Assembly: GCA_023402845.1 (NCBI GenBank)
Contig: JAEYFP010000058.1
Span: 13,836 to 77,835, forward strand
Reading direction: 5' to 3'
Origin: Bacillota bacterium
GTDB taxonomy: Bacteria; Bacillota; Clostridia; Lachnospirales; Lachnospiraceae
DNA length: 64,000 nt
Part shown: piece after piece, positions 1-8,797 of the stretch
Layout: every line of letters begins with the position of its first letter
Numbering within the stretch: position 1 is the stretch's first letter
Notes under the pieces: model-generated
What the model saw: the letters and a program-made list of their open reading frames with translations, nothing else
Told to the model about the DNA's origin: nothing
The model's database searches: none
Program-made: the position numbers and the translations under genes

Positions 1-928
1 CTTCCATTGAAATCGGAAGCCCAAACGGTACGAACATATCCCGAATCTCATAATATTCCTCCATGCTGAGCAGATCACGCTTCCATGAGATGAAAGCGGC
101 CGCAACACAACCAAGAGCAACACATTCACCGTGCAGAAGAGAAAAATTCTTATATTTTTCAATTGCATGACCGATTGTATGACCAAAGTTCAACAATGCA
201 CGTTCATTTTGTTCAAACGGATCTTTTTCCACAACGATGCGTTTGATTTCACAGCTTCGCCTGATCATCTCCTCCAAAGCTTCCGGATCTTTTTCATTAA
301 TTTCCATAAAATGAGTAATGAGCCATTCATAAAAAATACCGTCACGGATCAATCCGGCCTTTAACACTTCTGCCATTCCCGAAGCAAATTGGCGTTCTGA
401 GAGTGTTTGCAGCACTGCTGTATTCATATAAACAAGCCGCGGCATTTTAAATGCGCCAACCATGTTTTTAAACTGATCAAAATCCACACCGGTCTTGCCG
501 CCGATACTGCTGTCCACTTGTGAAAGAAGCGTTGTTGGAAGCTGTATGAAGTCGATTCCCCGCATGTAGGTTGCGGCAGCAAAGCCGGTCAGATCACCGG
601 TCACACCTCCGCCGAGCGCTGCAAGTAAATCTTTTCTGCCAAATTTTTTTTCTATCAAAAAGCGATAAACCTCTTCAACTGTCTTTAAATGCTTGTTTTC
701 CTCCCCTGCCGGAAAAGAAAATAGTTCTACAGTTGAAAACGCAGTGCCTAGAAGTGTTCTCAACTCTTCGCCATACAGCTTGCAAACACTGCTGTCCGAA
801 ACAATGCAAAGCTTCCGGTCTTTCTCAAACAGTTCCGAAAGCACAGCAGGCAGCTTCTCATAGGCATCTTCAATAAAGATATCGTAGCATTTTTTTTTCT
901 GATAACTGACCTCCAATTTACAGGACAT
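1..928 (-). CDS. aroB: 3-dehydroquinate synthase (C-terminus cut by window edge)
   Basis: This gene encodes the second enzyme of the shikimate pathway, which converts DAHP to 3-dehydroquinate using NAD and a divalent metal in the cytosol. The translation shows the nucleotide-binding glycine stretch LGGGVTGDLTGFAA, the GGKTGVD motif, and the metal-binding histidines in NFGHTIGHAIE and LLHGECVALG. About 309 codons are visible and the C-terminal end lies beyond base 1. I chose the ATG at 928 because TTGGAG sits about 8 bases upstream; a nearby out-of-frame ATG gives only a short shadow ORF. A 12-bp hairpin lies just upstream of the ribosome binding site, so expression may depend on readthrough from sepF. 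Confidence 0.95.
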   Translation of the reverse strand, partial: MSCKLEVSYQKKKCYDIFIEDAYEKLPAVLSELFEKDRKLCIVSDSSVCKLYGEELRTLLGTAFSTVELFSFPAGEENKHLKTVEEVYRFLIEKKFGRKDLLAALGGGVTGDLTGFAAATYMRGIDFIQLPTTLLSQVDSSIGGKTGVDFDQFKNMVGAFKMPRLVYMNTAVLQTLSERQFASGMAEVLKAGLIRDGIFYEWLITHFMEINEKDPEALEEMIRRSCEIKRIVVEKDPFEQNERALLNFGHTIGHAIEKYKNFSLLHGECVALGCVAAAFISWKRDLLSMEEYYEIRDMFVPFGLPISME

Positions 929-943
929 CGTTTTCTCCAATCT

Positions 944-974
944 AAAACTTCCTGCATTCATGGCAGGAAGTTTT
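944..974 (-). terminator. Hairpin between sepF and aroB (terminator or attenuator)
   Basis: A perfect 12-bp inverted repeat (944-955 with 963-974) has a 7-base loop and a 3' arm ending in TTTT when read on the minus strand. It follows sepF and stops only a few bases before the aroB ribosome binding site. It looks like a Rho-independent terminator, but the position leaves no room for a separate aroB promoter, so partial readthrough or regulated attenuation is possible. Confidence 0.7.
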
Positions 975-1009
975 GTCTTATTTTCATATCATAAATCCGC
1001 GATTTATAA

Positions 1010-1522
1010 TTAAAATTTGTTATGCAGTGCCGGAACATCAAAGGCACCTGACAGAATTTCCTGGAAGTCGCCGGATATATCGACGCTTTTTGGTGTAATA
1101 ATAAATATGTAATGAGAAATTTTCTGCAGATTACCACTGATGGCAAATGTGGAACCGGATGTAAAATCAATGATCCGCTGCGCAATATCGACATCCAAAC
1201 CCTCCATGTTCAGAACCACCGTTCGATTGGCAAGCAACGTTTCGGTAATCTCTCTTGCATCCTCAACAGTTGTCGGCTTTATGACACAGACTTCCATGCC
1301 GCTTGCAGTTATTCTATTTTTTCCGCTTCGCATCGGCGTTACCTTTGGTGCGGCTTTTGTCTTTGGCTTTTCATCAAAATCGTCATCGAGCGTCTCTGTT
1401 TTGATGGATTTTTTTCTGCGCTGAGGTTCTTCATAATCGTCCTCTTCATCAAAAAACTCATCGTCATAATCTTCGTCGTCGTTATACTTCATCGAGCTTA
1501 ACAACTTGTCCAAGAATGCCAT
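1010..1522 (-). CDS. sepF: Cell division protein SepF
   Basis: SepF anchors FtsZ filaments to the membrane at the division site in Gram-positive bacteria. The 170-residue protein starts with a short amphipathic helix (MAFLDKLLSSMKY) of the kind that binds membrane. A very acidic, low-complexity linker follows (about residues 14-60), and then the conserved SepF fold from about residue 75, including IKPTTVEDAREI and the glycine-containing FTSGSTFAISGNL stretch. It lies 22 bases downstream of yggS, the same order as ylmE-ylmF in Bacillus. A strong hairpin follows the gene. Confidence 0.95.
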   Translation of the reverse strand: MAFLDKLLSSMKYNDDEDYDDEFFDEEDDYEEPQRRKKSIKTETLDDDFDEKPKTKAAPKVTPMRSGKNRITASGMEVCVIKPTTVEDAREITETLLANRTVVLNMEGLDVDIAQRIIDFTSGSTFAISGNLQKISHYIFIITPKSVDISGDFQEILSGAFDVPALHNKF

Positions 1523-1544
1523 ATAATTATCTCCTTATCTTTCT

Positions 1545-2237
1545 CTACTTATTATAATTCCTCTCACCGAATATAGATGTCCCCACACGGATAAAGGCAG
1601 CCCCTTCTTCGATTGCCACTGAAAAATCCCCAGACATACCCATGGACAAACAATCCATAGATACATTATCAATGTTTTTAGTTGTTATGTCAACAGATAA
1701 TTGCTTTAATTTCCTAAAAACAATACGATTTTCCTCGGCATTCTCCACATAAGGAGCCACGGTCATAAGTCCCTTAACAAAAATATTAGGCAGCATGGAA
1801 ATCTGTTTAAGCAATTCAACTACATCATCACATGCAACACCAAACTTACTTTCTTCCCGTGAGACATTTACTTCAATCAGTATCTTGGCATCCACCTGAT
1901 GTTTAACGGCCTCCCTGCTAATTTCCTGAGCAAGCTTTAAGGAGTCTACGCTATGAATGAGATATGCTTTATCTATTATGTATTTTACTTTATTTGTCTG
2001 CAGATGTCCAATCAAATGCCAGCGGATATCTTTAGGCAGCAGTTCATATTTGCTGACAAGTTCCTGCACCTTGTTTTCACCGAAATCACGAATGCCGCAG
2101 TCATATACATCCTTTACCATTTCCGCCGGCTTTGTCTTACTCACGGCAATCAGGGTGATACTGCTTCTCTTACGTCCTGATTTTCTGCATGCGCTCTCAA
2201 TTGATGCTTCTACATTGTTCAGATGATCCTTTAACAT
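1545..2237 (-). CDS. yggS: YggS/YlmE family pyridoxal phosphate homeostasis protein
   Basis: This is a PLP-binding fold-type III protein of the COG0325 family, which has a role in vitamin B6 and amino acid homeostasis without a well-defined reaction. The PLP lysine lies in AVSKTKP near residue 34. Other family motifs are FGENKVQEL, WHLIGHLQTNK and LSMGMSGD. I start it at the ATG at 2237, preceded by AAAGGTGG. A longer reading from 2282 overlaps the preceding stop codon as TAATG but has no ribosome binding site. It sits between a HlyD-like gene and sepF, matching the conserved ylmE-sepF pairing. Confidence 0.93.
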   Translation of the reverse strand: MLKDHLNNVEASIESACRKSGRKRSSITLIAVSKTKPAEMVKDVYDCGIRDFGENKVQELVSKYELLPKDIRWHLIGHLQTNKVKYIIDKAYLIHSVDSLKLAQEISREAVKHQVDAKILIEVNVSREESKFGVACDDVVELLKQISMLPNIFVKGLMTVAPYVENAEENRIVFRKLKQLSVDITTKNIDNVSMDCLSMGMSGDFSVAIEEGAAFIRVGTSIFGERNYNK

Positions 2238-2281
2238 AAGATTCCACCTTTCGTTCTTTACTAAATCAGCCGTCAGCAACA

Positions 2282-3682
2282 TTAATTATAAATAAAATCA
2301 TTTTCGTTGACGGTATCTCCCTTTAACACGATATGATCATATACACTGAGTCCGTATTCCGTATTGGACTTTACAATCGCATATTCCTCGTTCTGATATA
2401 GGACCGTGATCTGCTTAAAGTCCGCATACCCTTTATTAATATTATAAACTCCGATCAGCGTCGCCTGCTTGCTGATTGGATACTTTTCATCGCTGTTGGG
2501 TTTGATGATATAATCTCCAATATTAAAAACGGATTCTTCCACATAATACTCCGTCTCGGTCGAATTGTAAATAGTCGCTTCTACAAATTCCGTAGAAACC
2601 GTGCCGTCCTCAAGATAGGTTTCCCTGATAAAGCCGTCTGTGCCGGTGTTGCCACCCTTTGTCAAATATTCAATCGGAATCAGATAAAAGGCGCGTTCCA
2701 CGATTGCAGAATTTGGTATTTTTAAGCCTTCATCCGAATTGGAAAGCAGCTCAATCTCAATCATGCGGTCCGTCGCAAATGTGAGCATTGAATTATTAAA
2801 ATCCAACTTCGCATAAATGGTACCGTTCTGCCTTAAGATGGAAACGGAAGCCCAAGAGGTATAGTTGTTTTTCAGAAAACGGACATTGATATAAGATTCC
2901 TCAGCAAGCTCCTGCGCTCGTTCCTCGTCAATTTCAATCACAATTGACCAGTTCTCGTTTGTAATCAGCTTATAGGCGGGATCGTCCTGCGCAATTAAAT
3001 CATTGCTGTGAAATTGAGACTTTACATAATTAGCAGAATCCATCAATTCAGGGGTAAGTGATTCCGCCGCAATGCCCTCATAACCATCCGTGGAATAGAC
3101 AAGGACGCCGGACTGGGGTGCATAGCCAAAGCTGATCGAATCGGATAGATTAGAATCCGCAAGTGTATCAATGCTTGATAACACTTTATAATTGGCAAGC
3201 TTTAAGACGGTTCCCTCGATATCAAATTTAAAGTCATAAGTGTCTAAAAAACTATCCGGACGGAAGCTTGTACTGAAGTCCGATATTTGTGTTTTTAGTT
3301 CAGAAAGATCCTCGTCTGTCAGGGAACTGCCGTCTCCCGTATTTTCATTTAACATTTCAGAAAGCTTCCCCGTAGAATCCACGGTATAAACCATGGAACC
3401 GGTGGAAACTTTCTCATTTTCCCTCGCATAATAATTGACGTAGCCTGAGTAATCACAGGAAACAACTGTCTCATCCCGAAGTGCGATGCCCACATAGGTG
3501 TTGTTGACGGCAAGAGAACCTGTTGTCACCTCATAAGGCGTGATATGTTCACTTCGAAAATAAGAAACAACAATGACAACAATGTAAACAAAAAGAACGC
3601 CAAAAATGACTAATCCGAGATTAATATTAATGGGCTTCCTGTATTTTGTTATTTTTTCAGGCCTTTTCCTTCTTTTTGCCAC
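2282..3682 (-). CDS. HlyD-like membrane protein, sepF operon
   Basis: This 466-residue protein has a basic N-terminus, one membrane segment at about residues 20-42, and a large extracytoplasmic part. That part contains an early TGSLAVNNTYVGIALRDETVV stretch resembling the lipoyl/beta-barrel of HlyD-type adaptors. No transporter partner is nearby. Proteins of this family are commonly found next to yggS and sepF in Lachnospiraceae, which suggests an envelope or division role, but the function is not established. The start is a GTG at 3682 with AGGTGG four bases upstream. A TATAAC sequence near 3710 could be its -10 box. Confidence 0.75.
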   Translation of the reverse strand: MAKRRKRPEKITKYRKPININLGLVIFGVLFVYIVVIVVSYFRSEHITPYEVTTGSLAVNNTYVGIALRDETVVSCDYSGYVNYYARENEKVSTGSMVYTVDSTGKLSEMLNENTGDGSSLTDEDLSELKTQISDFSTSFRPDSFLDTYDFKFDIEGTVLKLANYKVLSSIDTLADSNLSDSISFGYAPQSGVLVYSTDGYEGIAAESLTPELMDSANYVKSQFHSNDLIAQDDPAYKLITNENWSIVIEIDEERAQELAEESYINVRFLKNNYTSWASVSILRQNGTIYAKLDFNNSMLTFATDRMIEIELLSNSDEGLKIPNSAIVERAFYLIPIEYLTKGGNTGTDGFIRETYLEDGTVSTEFVEATIYNSTETEYYVEESVFNIGDYIIKPNSDEKYPISKQATLIGVYNINKGYADFKQITVLYQNEEYAIVKSNTEYGLSVYDHIVLKGDTVNENDFIYN

Positions 3683-3732
3683 TGTTCCACCTCACATACA
3701 CGGCTATTTAGTTATAAAGCCGCAGGTTTCAC

Positions 3733-3771
3733 ACAAATCAAAAGCCTCGGCTTGCCGGGGCTTTGATTTGT
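3733..3771 (-). terminator. Rho-independent terminator after the P-loop gene
   Basis: On the minus strand a GC-rich core (GCCCCGG-CAAG-CCGAGGC) is followed by TTTTGATTTGT. The flanking bases extend the stem to about 17 pairs with one bulge (arms 3733-3750 and 3755-3771). It separates the P-loop gene from the HlyD-like gene. Confidence 0.8.
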
Positions 3772-3814
3772 AATTATTGATACCGATTTTCTATAATTAC
3801 CGCTGGATATTCTA

Positions 3815-4237
3815 TTAAAGAGATACAATTACTTTTGATTTCATATCCTCTGACAGTTCGGAACCATCAACGGACATACTGATAACGAAATCGACTTGAA
3901 ACTGATCGCTGATCTTTTCCAATTTATTGATTACAGGCTCTACCTCCCTATGATCTTTTATGTAAGCTACATCCAGAAAGCTATCCAAATACATCTGCTC
4001 AAGGTCGTGATCCTGGGAAACAATTCCGCAGATAAAACCAACAAATTCGCCTGTTGATGCAACAGGAAACTCCGAAGCATTAATCAGGCGGATTTTATTT
4101 TTCAACTCATACATATGTTTAGAATTTTTATCCAGATACACAATATTTCCGGAAGCTGATTTAACGGCACCATTTACCTTATCAAGTAAATGCTTTGTCT
4201 TTCCCTTCCCCTTTTCGCCAACGATTAAATGTATCAT
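3815..4237 (-). CDS. Small P-loop protein of unknown role
   Basis: The 140-residue protein begins almost at once with a Walker A motif, GEKGKGKTK (residues 7-15). The rest is a small alpha/beta fold that includes LINASEFPVASTGEFVGF and ends in VDFVISMSVDGSELSEDM. It is far shorter than any complete AAA or PilT ATPase. Related proteins are found in clostridia, sometimes labelled PilT-like, but I would not assign a function. It is monocistronic: it has its own consensus promoter (4280-4308), a strong AAGGAGGAG ribosome binding site and its own terminator. Confidence 0.7.
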   Translation of the reverse strand: MIHLIVGEKGKGKTKHLLDKVNGAVKSASGNIVYLDKNSKHMYELKNKIRLINASEFPVASTGEFVGFICGIVSQDHDLEQMYLDSFLDVAYIKDHREVEPVINKLEKISDQFQVDFVISMSVDGSELSEDMKSKVIVSL

Positions 4238-4279
4238 TGTAATCTCCTCCTTAAGTTGAATTGTAAAGCTTATGTATTT

Positions 4280-4308
4280 ATTATAGTAGATTCAGTTATA
4301 AAAAACAA
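4280..4308 (-). promoter_or_regulatory. Promoter of the P-loop gene
   Basis: On the minus strand a TTGTTT (-35, 4303-4308) and a TATAAT (-10, 4280-4285) are separated by exactly 17 bases. They stand 43 bases upstream of the start codon. This fits a vegetative sigma-A promoter. Confidence 0.8.
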
Positions 4309-4315
4309 CCTATAA

Positions 4316-5296
4316 TTACTGTACTTCTTCTAATAAATTTGTCATTTCTGAATAAAGAGCATCTCTGTCATCCGCTTGCAGAATCACAGAAATATAGGGT
4401 TCTCCGGATGTGTTATTAGACAGGAGAATCAGGCAGGAGCCGGCTGCATTTGTCGTTCCTGTCTTACCTCCGATAATGCTCACGTTTCCAGGACTTTCCT
4501 TATCTCCGTTCAAATACAGGTTTGTCGTTCCAAAATCCATCTCCTTTGGATTGCCCTCTCGATCTGTATAGGTGGACGAATATTCAGACATATGAATAAT
4601 TTCCTTGAACTTATCATATTTCATCGCTGCATTAAAGATAAGATACAAGTCATAGGCCGTCGTATAATGATTATCGTCAGTTAATCCATGCGGATTTGTA
4701 AAATTTGTATTGGTCGCTCCCAAAGCAAGTGCTTCGTCATTCATGAGCTGGCTGAACTCTTCCACGTTTTGGGAAATATATTCCGCAATTACGACTGCGG
4801 CATCATTACCAGAATACATCAGAAGTCCATGAAGCGCCTGATCCAGCGTCATTTGATCCCCTTCCTTAAAGCCGCAGAGCTGTGCGCCGGATTCTGTAAT
4901 ATTAACATTGGCAGAAGCGGTAAGCACATCGTCCAGCTTTCCGTATTTGAGTGCCAAAAGAGCCGTCATAGTCTTAGTCAGACTTGCCGGATTCAATGAT
5001 TTGTGTGCATTTTTGGCAAACAGCGTATCGGAACTTGATACATCAAAAAGACCGGCCGATGTCGCTTTGGACATAGTAATGCCATTAGCGGATACATCTG
5101 AGGATACGACGCACAAATCAGAGGCAAATGCATCTGCAGTAGCCTCCGTATTGCTCGTTTCAAAACTGTATGCGCTGACCGGTGCGGAAAGGTCGTATGG
5201 CATGTCAAACTTTTTACTCCCGCAGCCGCTTAAGAAAAGCGGCAAAAATAAAAAAAACGCCGCTTTGCACATGCCATTCTTATTTATACATTTCAC
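4316..5296 (-). CDS. D-alanyl-D-alanine carboxypeptidase lipoprotein
   Basis: This is a PBP5-type peptidase (S11) that trims the terminal D-Ala from peptidoglycan stem peptides outside the membrane. The active-site motifs are SLTK (105-108), SGN (162-164) and KTGT (278-281). The N-terminus has a hydrophobic segment followed by LSGC (Cys25), so it is probably a lipoprotein. At 326 residues it lacks most of the C-terminal domain and membrane-anchoring helix of typical DacA; the lipid anchor may replace it. The start overlaps the end of mgsA by 17 bases; an alternative ATG at 5272 keeps the signal peptide. It is the last gene of the mre-min operon. Confidence 0.9.
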   Translation of the reverse strand: MKCINKNGMCKAAFFLFLPLFLSGCGSKKFDMPYDLSAPVSAYSFETSNTEATADAFASDLCVVSSDVSANGITMSKATSAGLFDVSSSDTLFAKNAHKSLNPASLTKTMTALLALKYGKLDDVLTASANVNITESGAQLCGFKEGDQMTLDQALHGLLMYSGNDAAVVIAEYISQNVEEFSQLMNDEALALGATNTNFTNPHGLTDDNHYTTAYDLYLIFNAAMKYDKFKEIIHMSEYSSTYTDREGNPKEMDFGTTNLYLNGDKESPGNVSIIGGKTGTTNAAGSCLILLSNNTSGEPYISVILQADDRDALYSEMTNLLEEVQ

Positions 5297-5675
5297 GCCA
5301 TTCCATATCCCCTCTGTCGAGTGATTTGATCAAGAGCTCTGCCGTCGCAAGATTTGTTGCCAATGGGATATTGTGCATATCGCATAAACGAATCGTATAA
5401 CCGACATCCGGCTCATGTGATTTTGGTGTCAGAGGATCTCTCAAAAAGATCATCAAATCGATTTCATTGTGCTCGATCTGTGCGCCAATCTGCTGTTCTC
5501 CTCCCAAATGTCCGGCAAGATATTTATGAATTGAGAGGTTTGTGACCTCCTCAATCAGTCTGCCGGTCGTACCTGTTGCATAAAGATCATTCTTGCTTAA
5601 TATCCCCCGATAAGCAATACAGAAATTCTGCATTAATTTCTTTTTAGAATCGTGAGCAATCAACCCAATATTCAT
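5280..5675 (-). CDS. mgsA: Methylglyoxal synthase-like protein
   Basis: The MgsA family converts dihydroxyacetone phosphate to methylglyoxal and phosphate in the cytosol, as a bypass when phosphate is short. The 131-residue protein keeps IAHD near the N-terminus, the phosphate-binding ATGTTG, FLRDPLTPKSHEPDV and the NIPLATNLATAE stretch. The position corresponding to the catalytic Asp71 of the E. coli enzyme is Glu here (HLGGEQQIGA). The gene lies between rodA and the carboxypeptidase in a cell-wall operon, which is a common clostridial arrangement. Confidence 0.88.
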   Translation of the reverse strand: MNIGLIAHDSKKKLMQNFCIAYRGILSKNDLYATGTTGRLIEEVTNLSIHKYLAGHLGGEQQIGAQIEHNEIDLMIFLRDPLTPKSHEPDVGYTIRLCDMHNIPLATNLATAELLIKSLDRGDMEWREMYK

Positions 5676-5748
5676 ATAACATTCCTCCTCCTAGTGTTTA
5701 TTCATCGGCAAAGCATGGTTATGTGCTGCCGATGATCTTGTAGACACG

Positions 5749-6864
5749 TCATAAATATTTCGGTGTCTGCATTTTTACATTTAATACGAATCCTATTCCG
5801 ATAAAAAGGCTGACGAGCGATGTTAATCCATAACTCAAAAACGGAAGCGGTAAGCCGGTATTGGGCAATATTGCGGTAGCCACGCCGATATTGATAAAGG
5901 TTTGAAGACCAATCAAACCTGCCATTCCGGCGGCAATAATAGATCCTGCCAAATCCCTTGACTTGCGCGCAATCAAAATACATTCCAATATTATCAAAAA
6001 CAGAAGTCCGAGCACCGCACAGCAACCCACAAATCCAAGCTCCTCCCCCACTACGGCAAAAATGAAATCAGTCTGTGCCTCAGAAATAAAATTTCCATTT
6101 TTAACGGAAGCGATAACATTATTATTGAGGCCCTTTCCGGTGAGCTGGCCAGAGCCTATGGCTGTAATCGCATTCATGGTCTGGTAAGCTTCGGTAGCCG
6201 CATATTTTTCTGGCTGCAGCCATGCGAGGATCCGTTTTTGCTGATATTCATCCAAAATTACCTGATCCGGCTGAAGCACCATGTTTAAAAAAATAATGAT
6301 CGAGGGAACTGCTACAACAATGGCACCGATAACAACCTTATAGCTGAGTCCGCCAACAAACATGACCACGGCAAAAATAATAAGGATCATGATGCTCGTT
6401 GACAAATCCGGCTGTTCATAGATCAGGATAAACGGAGGTAAAACTAACAGTACACAGACTAGCAGCATACGGAAAGTATTAAGACTCTCCTTATGTTTCA
6501 TAATAAACTGTGCATAAAATAAAATCAATAAAATTTTTACAAGCTCTGACGGTTGGAACCGGAAACTGCCGATTTCAAACCAACGTGCCGCGCCGCCGCC
6601 GGAATCCCCGAACAGCTTGACGAGAACAAGCATTGTGATACTAAACGCATATATCAGCCAGTAAAACCTTAATATAAAGCTGTAGTCAATCACAGAGATC
6701 AACAGCATCGCTGCAATGCCCAGGATCAATCCCTGTGTCTGCCGCATGACAAGATCCTCTTTTGCGCTTCCGATAAAGCGGATGCCAAGGATGCTGATTG
6801 CAACTGTCAGCAGAATCAGTAATACATCATATTTTCTGAAATTATATTTGCCAAAGCTGAACAT
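5749..6864 (-). CDS. rodA: SEDS glycosyltransferase RodA
   Basis: RodA polymerises glycan strands from lipid II as part of the elongation machinery, working with a class B PBP. The 371-residue protein has about ten membrane segments. It carries SEDS-family signatures such as YEQPDLSTSIMI, SEAQTDFIFAVVGEELGF and NTGLPLPFLSYGLTSL. Its genomic company (mreBCD, the long PBP2, minCDE) supports an elongation role and RodA rather than FtsW or SpoVE. It is followed by mgsA after a 73-base gap. Confidence 0.93.
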   Translation of the reverse strand: MFSFGKYNFRKYDVLLILLTVAISILGIRFIGSAKEDLVMRQTQGLILGIAAMLLISVIDYSFILRFYWLIYAFSITMLVLVKLFGDSGGGAARWFEIGSFRFQPSELVKILLILFYAQFIMKHKESLNTFRMLLVCVLLVLPPFILIYEQPDLSTSIMILIIFAVVMFVGGLSYKVVIGAIVVAVPSIIIFLNMVLQPDQVILDEYQQKRILAWLQPEKYAATEAYQTMNAITAIGSGQLTGKGLNNNVIASVKNGNFISEAQTDFIFAVVGEELGFVGCCAVLGLLFLIILECILIARKSRDLAGSIIAAGMAGLIGLQTFINIGVATAILPNTGLPLPFLSYGLTSLVSLFIGIGFVLNVKMQTPKYL

Positions 6865-6915
6865 TTTGATCCCTCGTATTTTCTCATACGGGCAGCTGAC
6901 GCCTCGTACGACCTT

Positions 6916-7194
6916 TCATAGCACAGAGGTCTTTCTAAGGTCAATAATCGGAATATTAGCATATAATGCCGGCACATTGCCATGTTTGGAAGCGGATTTG
7001 GTCCATGTAATCTGCACTTCCATACCCTCTGTATCAATTTCTATGTATCTTGAAATAACTTTTATCATATCATTTTTTATAAGTTCAATAACTTCTGTCG
7101 AACAGTCCGCCCTGTCGGATATCAAAAGCAGTTTTAACCTGTCTTTTGCCACTTCGCGGGATTGCTTTTGTCTGAAATAATTAAAAATACTCAT
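6916..7194 (-). CDS. minE: Cell division topological specificity factor MinE
   Basis: MinE stimulates the MinD ATPase and drives its movement, so that the MinC division inhibitor is kept away from midcell. The 92-residue length is typical. The N-terminal part has the membrane/MinD-binding region around RLKLLLISDRADCS, and the C-terminal part has the dimerisation domain with EVIELIKNDMIKVISRYI. It sits 12 bases after minD in the order minC-minD-minE. Confidence 0.95.
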   Translation of the reverse strand: MSIFNYFRQKQSREVAKDRLKLLLISDRADCSTEVIELIKNDMIKVISRYIEIDTEGMEVQITWTKSASKHGNVPALYANIPIIDLRKTSVL

Positions 7195-7206
7195 TGTCCG
7201 CCCTCC

Positions 7207-8004
7207 TTAATTTTTCTTGAATGCGCCAAACATTCTGTTCCATAGGGAATGTGCATTCTCGATATCCAAAAGCGGCACATCATTTCCAAGTAACCGCTGA
7301 CAGATATTTTGATAAGCACGCCCCGCAAGAGAAGACGCATTGAGCTGTATGAGGGGTTCTCCCTGATTTGTTGAGATGACAACGCATTCATCATCTGGAA
7401 TAGCGCCGAGCAGTGATACCGCCAATATTTCCGTCACATCCGAAACGGACATCATCTCTCCACGTTTCATCATATCCGGACGCAATCGGTTGACAATCAA
7501 ATCAATTCTCCGAATTTCATTTGCTTCCAAAAGCCCGATGATCCTGTCCGCATCCCGAATCGCGGAGACCTCCGGCGTTGTTACGACGATTGCTCTGTCG
7601 GCACCGGCGATTGCATTTTTAAAGCCCTGTTCAATTCCTGCCGGACAATCGAGCACAATAAAGTCAAAGCTGTCACGCAGCGTATCGACAAGCTTTCTCA
7701 TCTGTGCGGGCGAGACAGCCGTCTTATCTCTCGTCTGCGCCGCTGGCATCAAATAAAGACCGGGAAACCTCTTATCCTTGATCAATGCCTGTTTGATTCT
7801 GCAATTACCTTCCACAACATCCACAAGATTATAAACAATGCGGTTTTCAAGCCCCATGACAACATCCAGATTTCTGAGTCCGATATCTGTGTCAATCAAA
7901 GCTACCCGTTTTCCCAATCCTGCAAGACATGCGCCGATGTTTGCGGTGGTCGTAGTCTTCCCGACACCGCCTTTCCCTGATGTGACGACAATTACTTCAC
8001 TCAT
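7207..8004 (-). CDS. minD: Septum site-determining ATPase MinD
   Basis: MinD is a deviant Walker A ATPase that recruits MinC to the membrane. The motif GKGGVGKTTTTAN (residues 10-22) contains the signature lysine. The switch region LDCPAGIEQGFKNAI follows, and the C-terminus ends in a basic amphipathic helix (SLWNRMFGAFKKN) that serves as the membrane-targeting sequence. It has 265 residues, the normal length. It lies between minC (71-base gap) and minE. Confidence 0.97.
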   Translation of the reverse strand: MSEVIVVTSGKGGVGKTTTTANIGACLAGLGKRVALIDTDIGLRNLDVVMGLENRIVYNLVDVVEGNCRIKQALIKDKRFPGLYLMPAAQTRDKTAVSPAQMRKLVDTLRDSFDFIVLDCPAGIEQGFKNAIAGADRAIVVTTPEVSAIRDADRIIGLLEANEIRRIDLIVNRLRPDMMKRGEMMSVSDVTEILAVSLLGAIPDDECVVISTNQGEPLIQLNASSLAGRAYQNICQRLLGNDVPLLDIENAHSLWNRMFGAFKKN

Positions 8005-8075
8005 GTTTTACCTCCGTTTTGACTATTAATCAGTCACGCATGAAATATTTGTCCCCTAAACATCTTTCAATTTAA

Positions 8076-8756
8076 TTAGACAGGAAGATTATTTAGTAAT
8101 TCTTTCGTAATTGCATCTGTATAGATTTCCTCGTCCAAAACGTAAGCAATCCGCGGGGCCTGTCTGTTTTTCAACCATTTTCCGCCCTTTGCCAGCGCCT
8201 TTGAAGTAAAATCTCCGATCTGAATCTTTGTCGGCTTCATATCAAGTGCAACAATAAAGCAATCATTATTCCCGCCCGCACCCGCATAAGCATGTCCGTA
8301 AAGTGTGCCAAGGATAACGATGTTGCCTGCCGAAACGACATCTGCTCCCGGATTAACATCGCCGAGAATAATAATACTGGAATCCGTTTCGAGCACCTGC
8401 CCCGCACGCAACGTCCCCTTATAAAACTGTCCGTCCGTACTGTCTCCGTTGTTGATAAATTTATTGGCAGCCTTTAAATATTGCTGATTCTTTTCTTCCC
8501 CATCTCCCATAACACACAGAACAGTCAGCTCCGTATTGTCCGAAATGGAATTGACTAAAAGGCGTTCCTCCTCCAGATCCAGCTCGCGGCCTTCAAAGGA
8601 AACCACCATTTTGGCATTCCCGAAAAACTTTGCGGAATCCCGGAATTTTCTTCCCATCTCCGTATATAAGATATCAAACGGTACTTCCGGGTCAAGTACG
8701 ACCGCTATTCCGTTTGGAAAGCTTTTTATCATTACTGTGTTCTTCAATTTAAACAT
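8076..8756 (-). CDS. minC: Septum formation inhibitor MinC
   Basis: MinC blocks FtsZ assembly away from midcell. The 226-residue protein has an N-terminal FtsZ-inhibiting domain (about 1-100). A C-terminal right-handed beta-helix follows (about 115-215), with repeated glycine turns in GTLRAGQVLETDSSIIILG and GDVNPGADVVSAGNIVILG, which bind MinD. Its position after PBP2 and before minD supports the call. Confidence 0.95.
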   Translation of the reverse strand: MFKLKNTVMIKSFPNGIAVVLDPEVPFDILYTEMGRKFRDSAKFFGNAKMVVSFEGRELDLEEERLLVNSISDNTELTVLCVMGDGEEKNQQYLKAANKFINNGDSTDGQFYKGTLRAGQVLETDSSIIILGDVNPGADVVSAGNIVILGTLYGHAYAGAGGNNDCFIVALDMKPTKIQIGDFTSKALAKGGKWLKNRQAPRIAYVLDEEIYTDAITKELLNNLPV

Positions 8757-8797
8757 CCCTTTCTACTATTTAGTATCCCTATTCGCTCCTATGCGGA

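Noticed and set aside
2238..2282. N-terminal extension of yggS from an ATG at 2282
   Set aside because: No ribosome binding site; the extra 15 residues are not typical, and AAAGGTGG favours the ATG at 2237.
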